A stretch of 64,000 bases of DNA. Source: Pycnopodia helianthoides. Lineage: Eukaryota > Echinodermata > Asteroidea > Forcipulatida > Asteriidae. Within the stretch, counting starts at the first letter, position 1, and every line of letters starts with the position of its first letter. Positions 43,661 to 55,275 of this stretch are shown in pieces. Where the stretch lies: positions 6,249,001 to 6,313,000 of the forward strand of contig CM063250.1 in assembly GCA_032158295.1 (NCBI GenBank), in the 5' to 3' direction. Position numbers and translations under genes: made by a program. Under the pieces are notes generated by a model. That model did no database searches. It was not told where the DNA came from and was given only the letters and a program-made list of their open reading frames with translations.

Positions 43661-43780
43661 GGGCCAAATTTCATGGCTCTGCTTACCGCGGAATTCTGCG
43701 CTTACGGAGCCCTTATCACATAATTCCATGATAAGTAAGCGCAGAAATCCGCGGTACTGCAGAGCCATGAAATACGGCCC
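43661..43780. repeat. 120-bp near-perfect hairpin MITE
   Basis: Left GGGCCAAATTTCATGGCTCT and right reverse complement GGGCCGTATTTCATGGCTCT, with the arm continuing through ACCGCGGA(A/T)TTCTGCGCTTAC. A half copy lies at 18465-18510 in parvin intron 2. Confidence 0.82.
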
Positions 43781-44401
43781 TTTTATGGTCAAACAGCTGC
43801 CTAAGCACTATAGGTGGCGATAAGCACAACAAATCATGCTCACCGGGATGGGGTTTACAACTAAAATACCTTGTTACATCTACATCTGTGACTGGTATCC
43901 TGCTCATTCTTGCTTAGCAGCAAGTTTTTAAGCAACATTTTCTGCTTAAAGGTAGGGTCATACTAAAAGCATTTTAAAAATAATATTCAGGGGCAAGATA
44001 AAGTTCTTAAGGTAGACCTTGAAAAAAGTTGTGTGCTTTTCATCCAAAAGCCTGTTTGTTATAAAGATATCGAATTATTTGAAATTCCAAAGATCGCGTT
44101 GGGGCGAGTTTGGGAGATTCAAATTTTCCTGGTGTCGATGTGTTGACTGCTGCGGCCAGAGAGACGGCTGGTACCACTGTCATCTTGCTAATTCAGATGG
44201 ATTCGACGTTCGTGATGAAAATACTATGACGTGTTGTTTCTTCTTCTGTTTTCTCAACAAGTAGACACTGTATTCAGCTTAAAATGTTACAGGTGACTTA
44301 TATTGTATCGTTATTGATAATTTGGCCTATAAGTCAGCACTACGTTAACCCCCCCCCAAAAAAAACAACAACAACACAAAACACACACAACAACAACCAC
44401 C

Positions 44402-44435
<34 letters not shown>

Positions 44436-46569
44436 TTATGACCCTCTTTACCTAATTGTGTTCTTGTATAGAATTGGTTCTTGTTTAAAAAAAAACTAAA
44501 ATGAAAGTATAAAGAAGATGACAACACATCAGAAGAAAGCATGCTGCATTCTTGTTAGTACCCCCCCCCACCGCCCATTATAATCACTTAACTGACACTG
44601 TCTAAACTGATTGACGAATATACGGTCGAATACTTATTTTGGGGGTAAACTATTCACGAACATTGTTTCGAAAGAATAATTGTGTTATTTAAAAATGAGA
44701 TGGTAAAAAAGGTCTCCAGAGTGTGTCTTACCTCCATAGTATGGAAATGTTTAATGCACTCTTTGGTTCCACTCTTTATGGGTGGGTGCAGCGGGTGCCC
44801 CCCCCCCCTCATATCCGCCAACTGAAAAAAAAACATGAATTGAACGGCAAATGAATCAAATTCCTAATTCTAAAATGGGTAAAAAAATAGCAAGTAAAAC
44901 GCTTCTGAAATGTCCTAGATTGCACCAGAGATCATGTAATGTTTAAAAAAAAAATTAAAAAAAATACCGGGTTACTAAAGTGGGCTTGGATTACCACGCC
45001 GTGTTCAACTCATCTTAAAACAACGTCAGGGTTACTTTAAAAAAAATCAACTTAGAAATTAGCCCTCAAAGTTTGCGTCCCCCCTCCCCTCTAAAAAATC
45101 TTGGATCCGCCCCTGGGTTTGTTTCACAAGTTGAGGAAGACCTTCTTCGATGGTTTCACGCAAGTATAGTCCCCGCCTCTTCGTTGTTTTTAACATAAGT
45201 TCAGTGGATGGAAGCTTCCGCGAAGGTGTTGCCCTATCATAGAGATTTCTCAGTAGAACCGGTCTAATTCAGGAAATAACAGAATGTCGGTAAATGATTA
45301 AACCAATTTAGATATAACCGCTTCAGTCCAAAGTGGAACTTGACTCTCAGAATAAAAAGTAATTTCCTGGGAGAGCAGTCAAAACAGTGTCTCATGTTTG
45401 CATTGTGTGGCTGTGCCGACTCGTGAGCAACGACGAGCAACGGAGCACATTCACCCTCAAGAAACTTCACTGACACCCCTCTGGGGTCAGTCGACGAGGC
45501 TTAAACGATGACATCACCCATTGCTGGTTGGCTATTGTTTGCTTTGGACGTGAGGAGAATATTGTGTTGCATAGGTATACGCTACTCGTTGTCACTACAA
45601 TGGCGATTATAAAATACATGAATTATTAATTTTACAGGTGACATGTAACTGCGTGTATGTACAATAGTGCGTGACCGAATCGAGTGAGATGTAGCATACG
45701 GTTTATACAATATTAGGTAACACTTCTAATTGATTGCATATAATGCATGCGTTGATGCAAATCATATTTAATTTTTGACCCATTAAAATATATATGACTT
45801 CTAAAAGTCAAAGATGAGTTTGATCTCCCGACTGTGAATGTTGCATTTTTTTGTTATACAACATTTGTCTTACAGTATCAATGAATAAGCTTTTCCTCAA
45901 CTTCTGAGTCAATAATCAACAACATTTTGCATAAAAATTGCAGAAGTTGAAAAAGTATTTTTGAAACAAATCATCCGTTCCTTTCGTCAAAATAAACACT
46001 TTAATCACTATATTAGTAACAGAGAAATGTAAAGTCTTATAATTAAGTAGATGGCTAAATTTAACAATGTGTACATTGGTTTTTTTTCTTGAATAAGAAA
46101 GTTAAACATTTTGATATAATAAAATAAACAAATAAATAAATGTTCATAATGTATGCATGGGGGCGTTCTTGTAAGGTATCACAGTTAAGGTAATTATTTA
46201 AACACTGTTAGTGTTTTTATCAATTGGTATTTAACAAATTATTGTAAAAATTATGTTTTTAAGTATTTTTGTAAAACTTTGTTTAAGGCTACATTTTCAT
46301 ATTTCCATTTATTTCCAACTTTTCAATCGTAATCACTATTGTCCCGCGCATTTTACCAAGTGTCTGTCTCAACTGAATAAATAATTGTTGAACCTCATGG
46401 GTTTGTTTTAAAGCAATGACTAATTGCATATACTGTCCTACCTTAACAGTTTTATTTAAATCAGGTAGTCTAAAAACAATGGTTGATGTTCAACTATTTA
46501 TTTCTAATGGAGGGTTTTTATTGGTGTAACAGGTGCAGAATAATTGATTGATTCGATATTAAATTCTCC

Positions 46570-46780
46570 CAACCAGCCAATCCGCGTGGCCCCACCCCCT
46601 GCAGCGCTACGCTTGGCGCTGCTGTCTGCCATACCACACGTCATTCCACACATAGTTTCTTCCCCATCGCTGGAACGCCAAAAATCCTCACAAAAATTGC
46701 TCTTTTTACCAAGAATTCCGTCCTGAATCTCACCGAACCAGTGCCTTGGTTACTTGATAAGCTCCACAAAAGATATTTAG
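46570..46780 (+). other. TEAD1: probable TEAD non-coding first exon and promoter
   Basis: A locally GC- and CpG-richer block after 6 kb of AT-rich DNA ends in TATTTAG|GTAAGTGG, a full-consensus 5' splice site at 46781. No reading frame of note. In phase-independent terms it can join the acceptor at 52926 ahead of the TEAD start codon. A CATTCC motif (the core M-CAT site bound by TEAD proteins) sits at 46642. First-exon status is inference. Confidence 0.4.
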
Positions 46781-49700
46781 GTAAGTGGTTTTCTTTTTCA
46801 TGCTTATTCGATAGGTTTTCGGTTGTGAGTCGCAGGTGAATTTGGCGCATCTTTCGCATTTTTGTCATATTTTCCGACTCACGAGTGCGGACTTCCGGAA
46901 CAAGTTTCAAACTTGTGTCTCATTTTCCTGCTCTGGAAATCCTCGGAACGGGTTGCCTCATCGGTGACTAAATGGCACCAAATGAAAGAGAAAGTCTTCC
47001 TTTCCCGAGAATGCACCTTTTCGAGAGGACACCGTGGGTTTTACTGGAGATAGCAGCGGCGGTTTTGGACCCCTTGACTTGCTTCGTGTTGTGGACTACT
47101 TAAAAAATGTCTCCCTAACATTGTTCGCTCGCATAGTTGGCAATCCTACACTACACACAGAGCCAGTGGTACACACAACAACATTGTATGCAGTATGCAC
47201 ACAGGGGCTATACACGATACGCTATGAAGGTACGGGTTATAACGACGGCTGCATGGCCCCAAGTTGGCCCCGCTTGCCGCAGTTTTGCCTCCAAATTTGG
47301 CATTGGGGTCGTACTACCCGAATAACCTTTGGAGGGGACTTCGCTGGGTTTCTTTTTGGTCGGTGGAGTTTCGGGGCAAAAATGTGCGCAAGTCTCGGGT
47401 ATATATCTGTCGTCCGGGAGCTTGTGTTTTATATATCTGTGTTGGTATGTTTTGGTGACTCATTTTTTGTTGTGGTTTGCGATTTTGCGCCATGGACTCA
47501 TTGTCTGTGTGCGGTTGAGTGAATAATGGCAGTGCATCAGCTGGCACTTTGTTCAGACTGGCGTGAATTTAGGAATCTGTGCGATTCCGAGAAAGGGGAT
47601 TTCATGAGCGAGAATGGTTTCGTGAAACGGATGTCATGCACATAAATATCACAATTTCACAGTGTGTTTACATTTAGGTCGGTCATTTATCTGCAGATTG
47701 GTTTTCAAGATTATCGTTGATTCACAGTATGTTTTGTTTTTGGAATGATATAGTGTGATTCAATGCACGTTAATAAATATTATGTACATCCATAGGCCGG
47801 CATATGTTCATTCACACGTGTCATGTATGTTTGGATGTCAAGTGTTGTGTACAGATATCCAACTGATAAAAGAATTTAGTGATTTCTGTCTGAACAAGTT
47901 TTCCTAATTTTTCTCACAGTGTGGTAGTGTCTGATTTAGTGTGCTGCAAACTTAACTTATACTAGATACACTTGCAGGATGATATCATATGTCATTCCCT
48001 TGTTAAACATGCAGTCCTGCATCGTGTACGTAATTTAAATTGAAGCTTCCCAAAATTCTCAAACTCATAGTCAAACATGGGTCTGAAACTGTGTACGAAT
48101 GGACCCCTACACAATTTTAGAATTAACCACAAGTGCTCGCAAGTATTTTGTGTGAGGTTCGTTAGATTGTTTTGCATGCTTATTTTTTATGGTATAAAGT
48201 GGAGGAGGGATAGCATATTTCCAGAGACTACTTGATGGTTGAAAATAGTTGGCCCTGGATGCCTTTTTGGCCTCTGTACCTTACACCTTTTTATTGTACT
48301 CTAAAAGTGCCTTCTTCGTATTTGGTCCAGAGAGCACTTTATTTGTCTCTTTTTTAGAAGTAGAGATGGAAATATACTTGACACTTGGTCTTTGCTGGTG
48401 TACACTGACGATTAGTCAAATGTCTTGTGTTTTCACAAGATGAATGATTAAACTGAATTGAATCGATTTTTGTTTTGAACGAACAGACTTTGCATCTATA
48501 AAATCCTTAAAATCTCATAATTTAGAGACTCGTCTAAATTTAGAATTATTAGCAACTTTTTGATTTAGCCGTAGTAAGTATTTGAACAGGCCTTGTGCTT
48601 TTAGCTTTTTGTAAAGTATTCCACTGGGCTAGTAAACTGTGCATTTCACTTGTCCCCATGAAGTTTCAGTTGCCCAGTTTTTAAGTAATCAAACTTTAAC
48701 CTTCTATTTTTCTGATGTAGTAATGGTAGCTATGCAACCAGTTGATTGGTCAAATGAAAATACATTCAAATACTCAAAAATAACTTAACACTAAATATAT
48801 ATTGTTATTAACAAGTAGGATGGACAGTTTTTAGTAGCCCACAGGGCAATTGGAGATCTGTGGTGATTACAATAGCCCGTACCAGTTTTGGCTCAGTGTT
48901 TAAGGGTGAGTCCTGTTGACTGCTCAGATTGTATGTGGAGCTTGAAAGAGTTTGTCACATGAAAACAAACTGACGTATAAAACTTGTAATGCTGTTACAT
49001 GGTGGAAATTTTCGGAGATTTATCGTGTTTCTTTTGAACTGCAGGATTGGAATGCATAATTATCGTACACTTAAACACTCTTAGAAAAAAAAAGTTGTTC
49101 CTTGTATTTTAACAAATAAAATGTTCATACATGTAGCTTCTTGGGGGGGAAAAAAACGATTTTTTGTTGTTGAGTAGGCCCTTGCAGAAAATTTTAAAGT
49201 GTCAAGACAATTTTTGTTTGTTCCATAATTGGAACATGTGCATTCTCAAATTCTGATTGTCATTTTCATTTTGGGCAAAACCGTCCATAAACCTCAGTCG
49301 CCCTGCTAATTTAAAGATGTTGATCACTTCTTATGGTATTATCAAAGACCTCATTTCCGGCTTTGTGCACGTCCGGCAACCAGTTTTGAGTACATAGCAA
49401 CAGAAGAATTCTTAGATCAAGTCATTCATAACAAATGTGGCATCCAAAAAGGTGTAATTTGTATGGAAATTGAAGTCAGAAGCTGGCGTTGTGGACTTTA
49501 GTCTAAGGTAATGGCTCTACTCTGCTTGACTCTTGTGTTCATCGCTGTTGGCTTTATAATCCCATAGCGCACTATATCAGTGTAAAACACTTTCGGTTTG
49601 CCCTGTTGTATGAGGAGAAGAAAAAAAATCTTGGCTGAAAATGAAAAACACATTAATCAGTCGCCTAAAAAGATAAGTGAGTGAGAATGGACAGTGAACA

Positions 49701-51224
49701 CTCCTTTGAGGAACATTTTTCTGTTGTCTCATAATAATTCATTGCAGCAGTTAAAGGTATTACAACGGGTTGGTAGAGCTGACAAAATAGTCGCAGACTG
49801 TGTTCGTGTTTTGGGTGATCAATCATACATGAAATAACAAACCTGTGATAATTTTGGCTTAATCCATTGTGTGACTCTGGAGAATTGGTGTAAAATCATG
49901 CACAATTTTCAGCATGTAAGCACTTAGTTCTTGTTTTGGGTTGTTGTAAGAACCAAAATCAGCTGTTGCATTTTGTTTATTTATATTTTTAAAATAGGTT
50001 TTCAGATAGTTTTCTTGAAAATGAATTAATTTCAGAGGAAAATATTTCACAGAAAAAATGGTTCTTGTATGAACTTATAATCGATAAGCTTTTAGACTAA
50101 AATTAAACAAGGATTTTTGTTATCGGAATCCTGTTTAATACCGTTAATACTTGCTTTATTGGGAATCGTTGAAAATGTTGAGAAAATTCAGATTTTTTAT
50201 CTGAATTCTGACATTTTGTATGTCCTGCTGTTACAAAATGCCAAAACTTTTCTCAAGATAAGAACAATTCCTGCTCATTGATCCACTTCTGTAGCACTGA
50301 GGAGATTGTTTCAATTTTCACATTTTTGTGTACGTATGTGATTTATAAGTTCACCTGTGAATTTTTTGTTTTCAATTTTTGCTGACCTCTCTGCTAAATG
50401 CAACAAAACGCGCTTATAGCCTGTTTTATACTTTCTTTGACGTCACAATTTCGCAACGAACAATTCGCGAGGGTTGAGAGAAGCTGTGATGTCTAAATTC
50501 GCTTCGCATTCGCAGGAAGTATGAACCGGGCTTAACAATAATGTTGTTGTAGCTTTTGTTGCATTTAGCAGTCAACTCGACTCCCATACTCTGTTGCGCT
50601 ATGCTGCATTAAACAAAGCTCTACATGGCCTTGACATGTCCAGATATGTAATCCCAGTCCCCAAACAAACTTCCAATCTGAGTTCCCAGTAAAACCAGGT
50701 GAGGTCACTTCACAATTGCTGTGAAGGGTTTTCGTTTCAACCGTGTTGCATTGTGTTGCATTTAGCAGTGTGCCCAGACGACACACCATTGCGGTTAAGA
50801 TTTTAAGATTGTGTACAGCACTCCTTTTTAAAATGAAGATGGATGTAACATTTGTACAATTGTAACATCAAAGAAAATGATCTTGAAATTAGATTGCAAA
50901 GCCAAGATAATCGTAGACCGTGTCTGAAGTAATGGATTTTGCAGTGGCCATAGCCAGAATGACGCAATGCCTATAGCCGAAGCTATAGGATGCAGCCTTG
51001 TAATATTTAGTAGTTGTACTATTTGTTATATTCTTATTATTTATTATTCTAAAAAGTCGCACTAAAAACAGGACAAGTCTTTTCCAGTATGCGTTTGTAC
51101 AATAAAATTACTGACATACTTATCAGTTACCTAAATATGTAATGTAGCACCAAGGCCACAGTGCTTAACATGCCTTTTCCAATGCAAAATCTAATGTGCT
51201 TCATTCTCCCTTAACAGTGGTCCG

Positions 51225-51425
51225 CCGGCCAAATGCTAATTAAATCACCTGGGGACCAATCAAAATTCTCTCCAAGTGGTCCGGCTGGCTAGTTTGGTGT
51301 TGAAAGCATCCCTTTTTAATATGAAATAACGGACTAGTGAAAAAAGCTGGGGGACTAGTGACACGACAAGCTATAACTGGTCCTGCTTGCTATAGTCACT
51401 GAAAAAGTTGGCAAACCCTGATGTG
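51225..51425. repeat. dispersed repeat, unbroken copy
   Basis: TTAAATCACCTGGGGACCAA ... GTGGTCCGGCTGGCTAG ... AGTCACTGAAAAAGTTGGCA. The same repeat at 11765-12395 is split by the SINE at 11904. Confidence 0.75.
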
Positions 51426-52009
51426 TTGATACAATATACACGTAGGTTTATGTTTATGTAAAAAACCTTTGTGCAAAAATGGGGAGCTGCAGATGTAAAG
51501 GTTTGACCCCTGATATGGGGTCATTTGACCTAAGAGGGACTCCTGCAGTCTTCTCTGGAGGAAAGCATGAATTTGACCTATTTGTTTGATGCTTTTTATT
51601 TAGGGAATAGAGCCTTATCTCAGTGCAAAAGAAATCAGACCCATACAACTAAAAGTAGTCATATTACATTACATGTACTTGTTGATTTTATGTTAAGATC
51701 AACGGAGTGGCCTCTTTTCTTGGAAGTGACTTTAACAAAAAAAACTTTCATAACTGCTGCTGGTGCATGTTCATTAGTAAACAATTTCCTCAAAAATCTT
51801 TAAAAATTAAGAATGATAATATACGTAGGCTTTATATATGAACCCTTTATCACACCGATGGGTGACCGAAAGCACCCATATTTTTTTGAAATATATGCAT
51901 AGCTACAATCTGACAATTGAATTATGAGACTAAGCACATTGTGAGGGTTTAAAAAGGTCATGCTGCACAATCTGCAGCCAACCACACCAGAAACACCAGG
52001 GCAAACCCC

Positions 52010-52440
52010 CCTTCTCTTAATAACAACAACTAGTTCTTATATAGCGTCATTTCACAATAGCGTATCAATGCGCTTTATATTAGTGCCCTGGTCATTGGGC
52101 CAATAGTACTCCTGTAATCTTTCTCAGCTCCCTGGGGAGTATACAGCCCGTGCTGCCAAGGCGCACTGAAGGCTTTTTCATACACAATATCAATCTCTAC
52201 CCTCGCAGGTACCCATTTGTACCCCTTTAGCATTAAAGTGTACTGGGTTCTTTTATGCATTACACAACACACAGGACCTATGGCTTAACGCCCTATTCCA
52301 AGAACAGAGTCATTATGGTGAAGTGTCTACCTCAAGCTTTGCATGTTGTGCCAGGCATGACCTAGAACCGAACCCACACTCTGGCAATGCCAGAACTTTA
52401 TTAAGTCCGCTCTAAAACCGCTCGTCAATGCCACTAACTT
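52010..52440 (-). mobile_element. tRNA-derived SINE, minus strand
   Basis: Reverse complement has GAGTGTGGGTTCGGTTCTAG, TAAGCCATAGGTCCTGTGTG, TGTATACTCCCCAGGGAGCT and AAGCGCATTGATACGC. It combines body parts seen separately in the copies at 8335 and 11904. Confidence 0.8.
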
Positions 52441-52926
52441 GCAAATAGGAAATCCATTATTCGTTCAGTTTTTAATTACACAGTTTAGAAAGCAATGTCT
52501 GAGGGGACAATACCTCTCAGATGAAAAGCAGAAAGTTACCGGACAACATAGTTTTTTTAAGTGCTGTTTGAAGCTTTGCATGGTGTGGATTTTAATAAAG
52601 TAACTGTAAATAGTAAACTTGCGGATTCAACCATAACTCTCTTTTTTTGTGAGCAGTGTTGGCCCTGAAAAGAGCTGTGATGGTCTTGACGTTGCGAACA
52701 GTACACTCTGCGCGCTGTCAGTAGTTTTTAAAATTTTAATCATCACTTTACTTCAGGTAGAACTTCAAAACAGCTGATTTTCATTTGTGATAACAAAATA
52801 AAATGTTTAAACATTGCTTCGATTGTTTTATTTTTTTTGTATTTTTTAACTTTTATTTGGGGGTGTTTTTTCCCTCAACAATGAAGTAATAATAATGTTT
52901 TGATTATTTTGTATTTTTGAATGCAG

Positions 52927-53159
52927 CCGCCATTGCAAGGGCTGACTCTGCCAGGCCATGTCATCGGAGAATTGGAGCCAGAGTGCCCCCAGTCAACAGC
53001 CTCAGCATTCACCGGGCCAGACTAATGAGGAAGACCTGGCAAACGATGCCGAGGGAGTATGGAGTCCAGACATTGAGCAAAGCTTCCAAGAAGCGCTCGC
53101 CATCTACCCTCCCTGTGGCCGACGAAAAATAATTCTTTCAGATGAAGGAAAGATGTATG
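52927..53159 (+). CDS. TEAD1: TEAD transcription factor, first coding exon (TEA domain start)
   Basis: TEAD/Scalloped proteins bind CATTCC sites through an N-terminal TEA domain and recruit YAP/TAZ/Yorkie at the end of the Hippo pathway. The CDS starts at ATG 52958: [20 protein letters not shown], a short acidic stretch, then [40 protein letters not shown], identical to human TEAD1 across the TEA segment. An in-frame TGA at 52943 shows the ATG is the true start, unlike several vertebrate TEADs that use non-AUG codons. Acceptor tgaatgcag, donor TATG|GTAAGA (53160), one base carried over, the same exon break as vertebrate TEADs. The rest of the TEA domain and the YAP-binding domain are not found up to 64000, so intron 2 is at least 10.8 kb. 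Invertebrates usually have a single TEAD; the number in the symbol is nominal. Confidence 0.95.
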
Positions 53160-53516
53160 GTAAGATTGTTAGAGTAATCCTAATTAATTACGTTTGTGTA
53201 ACATTGTTACAAACTGTTATATCTAATTTTGCTTTGCATTTATGGCTTCCCATAGTTTTTCCAACCTTGGTTGGCAAAAACCTCGAGCTGTGACGTTGCA
53301 ATAGAAAGGTCTATAGTAAATTGCTTTCAAAAAAACTGTATACATTGCAAGCATGTACACGTACCACACTCTATTGGAAGATTGTTGCATGGGATTTTTA
53401 TTAAAACTCTGCAACAAATTATAAATATTCTGCTTGAAAGCTTATTGGGTAAATTCGGCCAAGAGCTTCATAAGCTGTGACCTAGAAAAACAAATTGTTT
53501 CAGCTTAGGGGCCGAT

Positions 53517-53970
53517 CAAAATAATCAATGTTTAAAAATTTGCGATCTCTATTTTTTTCTAAATTGTTTTGACCCACCCACTTTAAATTTCGATTTTTAG
53601 ATATTGATCAACTATTTAACGTACCCTGTACACTGAAGAACAAAGTAATGCCTCAAATGAAGCAGATATTTGAAACAAATGTTCTCCCAGCTCCGGAGTT
53701 TTTAATGGCTTTTCCTGGCTTCCAGCAGGCACTTTTTTTTGTCGAAACCGAAGAGAAAACCCTCGCCGTCGCCCCCATGGGGCTCAAAGGTCAGCTATCG
53801 AAACAAGATTGACTGTTAACAATGGAACTGCATTGACAGCTCTGACTTCTGTTATTTGAATTGAAAACTGAATTCCAATTTTTCAGTTTATTTCTTTTGA
53901 ATCACCCATCCAGAATTTTAAAGAGAAAAAAAAATCAAATTTTTAAACATTGATTATTCTGAATGGCCCC
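53517..53970. mobile_element. GGGGCC-end MITE, 454 bp, TEAD intron 2
   Basis: Ends GGGGCCGATCAAAATAATCA and TTGATTATTCTGAATGGCCCC; flanked by TTA on both sides, compatible with the 3-bp duplications of PIF/Harbinger elements (inference). Confidence 0.75.
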
Positions 53971-55124
53971 TTAAATATTGAGTGGTGACCTGAAAAAAAG
54001 AGGGAAAAAAAATTATTTCGCGATAAGGTACAGTGAAATTACTGGTGGGTATTATTGAATGATGTGCACACGTTGACATACAATGTATAACACTGCATAA
54101 AGAGCTCATCAGTGGAAGCGGGTCTTTATCAGGAATGAGGTACAGCGGTATCTACCAGCAAAGTTGCCACCAATTTGTCACATCTTATCAGCCAGGGCCC
54201 TTCTTCTACGGTGTTGAAAGTGGGTTGGTAAACATCAACCGCTGTCCATGAGGGAAAAAAAGCAAGCTCGAGTTGGCGCTTTGAATGGATAAAGAAACGT
54301 GTCCGTGTCAATATAACTTTTTATTGAATCGATCGTAAAGTAAATAAAACTCCCTGTCTGTAATGCTGGTGTTACCTTTTGTGCTCTAAGTAGACTTGGT
54401 GGCTGTTTTTCAGTCTTTTGTCTCTGATTCTTAAAAGTGACACCTGTGCTGTATGTTTGGAAAAGTGTTTTGAGATTCCGGTATATTGGGGGGGCCTTGA
54501 ACAAAAAATGTTTACCCTGGAAGTTTGTGAAGCCTTATTGATTAATGCTAGAGCTTGGCATCGATTTAAAAATACATTCATGTAAGTGTGTGTACAAAGT
54601 GAATGGTCACATCTTCCTGCTTTCACCTGAAAATTATCCTTTATTTTGTGGAGACTTTTCAAAAGTGTGGACTTGGAATGAATACAAAACACCCTAGTGC
54701 ATCTTCTCAAAGTGAAACTAGATTGAGTTTTGAATGATATAAATTAGACGTTTAAATAACATGTTTGGTGAGTTCTGCTCCTTCGTATATAATTCAATGT
54801 GCCGAGTAATTCCCTAAACCTGTGAGGCCTTCTGGACTGATGTTTTGAAGGAGTTCAGCAAGAACAAGGTTTCCATGAAAGATTGAGTAACTAAGTGTTT
54901 TATAGGAGTCTTGAAGGTGGGGCAAATAATAGTGATTTGGGAGGCTAATCATCGTTAGTCGCAGCTGAGAAGCTGAATTGCGAAGGACACAGCTACAATG
55001 TGTTTGAGCCACAGGCATGCAAGGGCGCAATTGGCAGCTAGCCACACAAACCCATATCATTATGACCACGTATCTAGCACAGTCAGATATCGAAAGTGTT
55101 TGAATTTTCTGGAAGGAAGAAAAA

Positions 55125-55275
55125 CCAGAGGGCCCTATTAAGCATTAGAAAAACCCTTGGGGCATAGGAGAGAACCAATGCACAACTCTACCCACAAACA
55201 TAGCCGGGAATCGAACCAGGACCACATTAGTAAGAGTCAAGCACTTTACGCAACAGCCACCAATGCCACCCAAAT
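55125..55275 (-). repeat. tRNA-headed SINE fragment, minus strand
   Basis: Reverse complement: GGTGGCTGTTGCGTAAAGTG (A-box region) and TGGTTCGATTCCCGGCTATG (B box), then a body ending in the CCCAAGGGTTTTTCTAATGC stretch. A different SINE family from the other copies. Confidence 0.6.

Larger units (their letters stand above)
37769..46569. other. intergenic region between parvin and TEAD
   Basis: Parvin 3' UTR to about 38050, then AT-rich DNA. Recognised: a shortened TTAA MITE (39456-39655), a SINE-tail remnant (42985-43035), two palindromic MITEs (43365-43525, 43661-43780), a (CAA)n tract near 44400-44432 and poly-C/poly-G runs near 39806, 42156 and 44796. A weak minus-strand start codon context is at 42832. 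No supported gene. Confidence 0.6.
46781..52926 (+). other. TEAD putative intron 1
   Basis: If the donor at 46780 is used, this 6.1 kb is intronic. It holds a CpG-containing stretch up to 47540 with a chance 162-codon open frame, a degenerate palindromic repeat near 50415-50535, a copy of a dispersed repeat (51225-51425) and a minus-strand SINE (52010-52440). Nothing else recognised. Confidence 0.45.

Noticed and set aside
44395..44435. (CAA)n coding tract
   Set aside because: Simple microsatellite in intergenic DNA; the frames around it have no start or domain support.
47034..47522. 162-codon frame near the TEAD promoter
   Set aside because: No recognisable domain, several overlapping frames of similar length in locally GC-rich DNA, no splice or start context; treated as chance.
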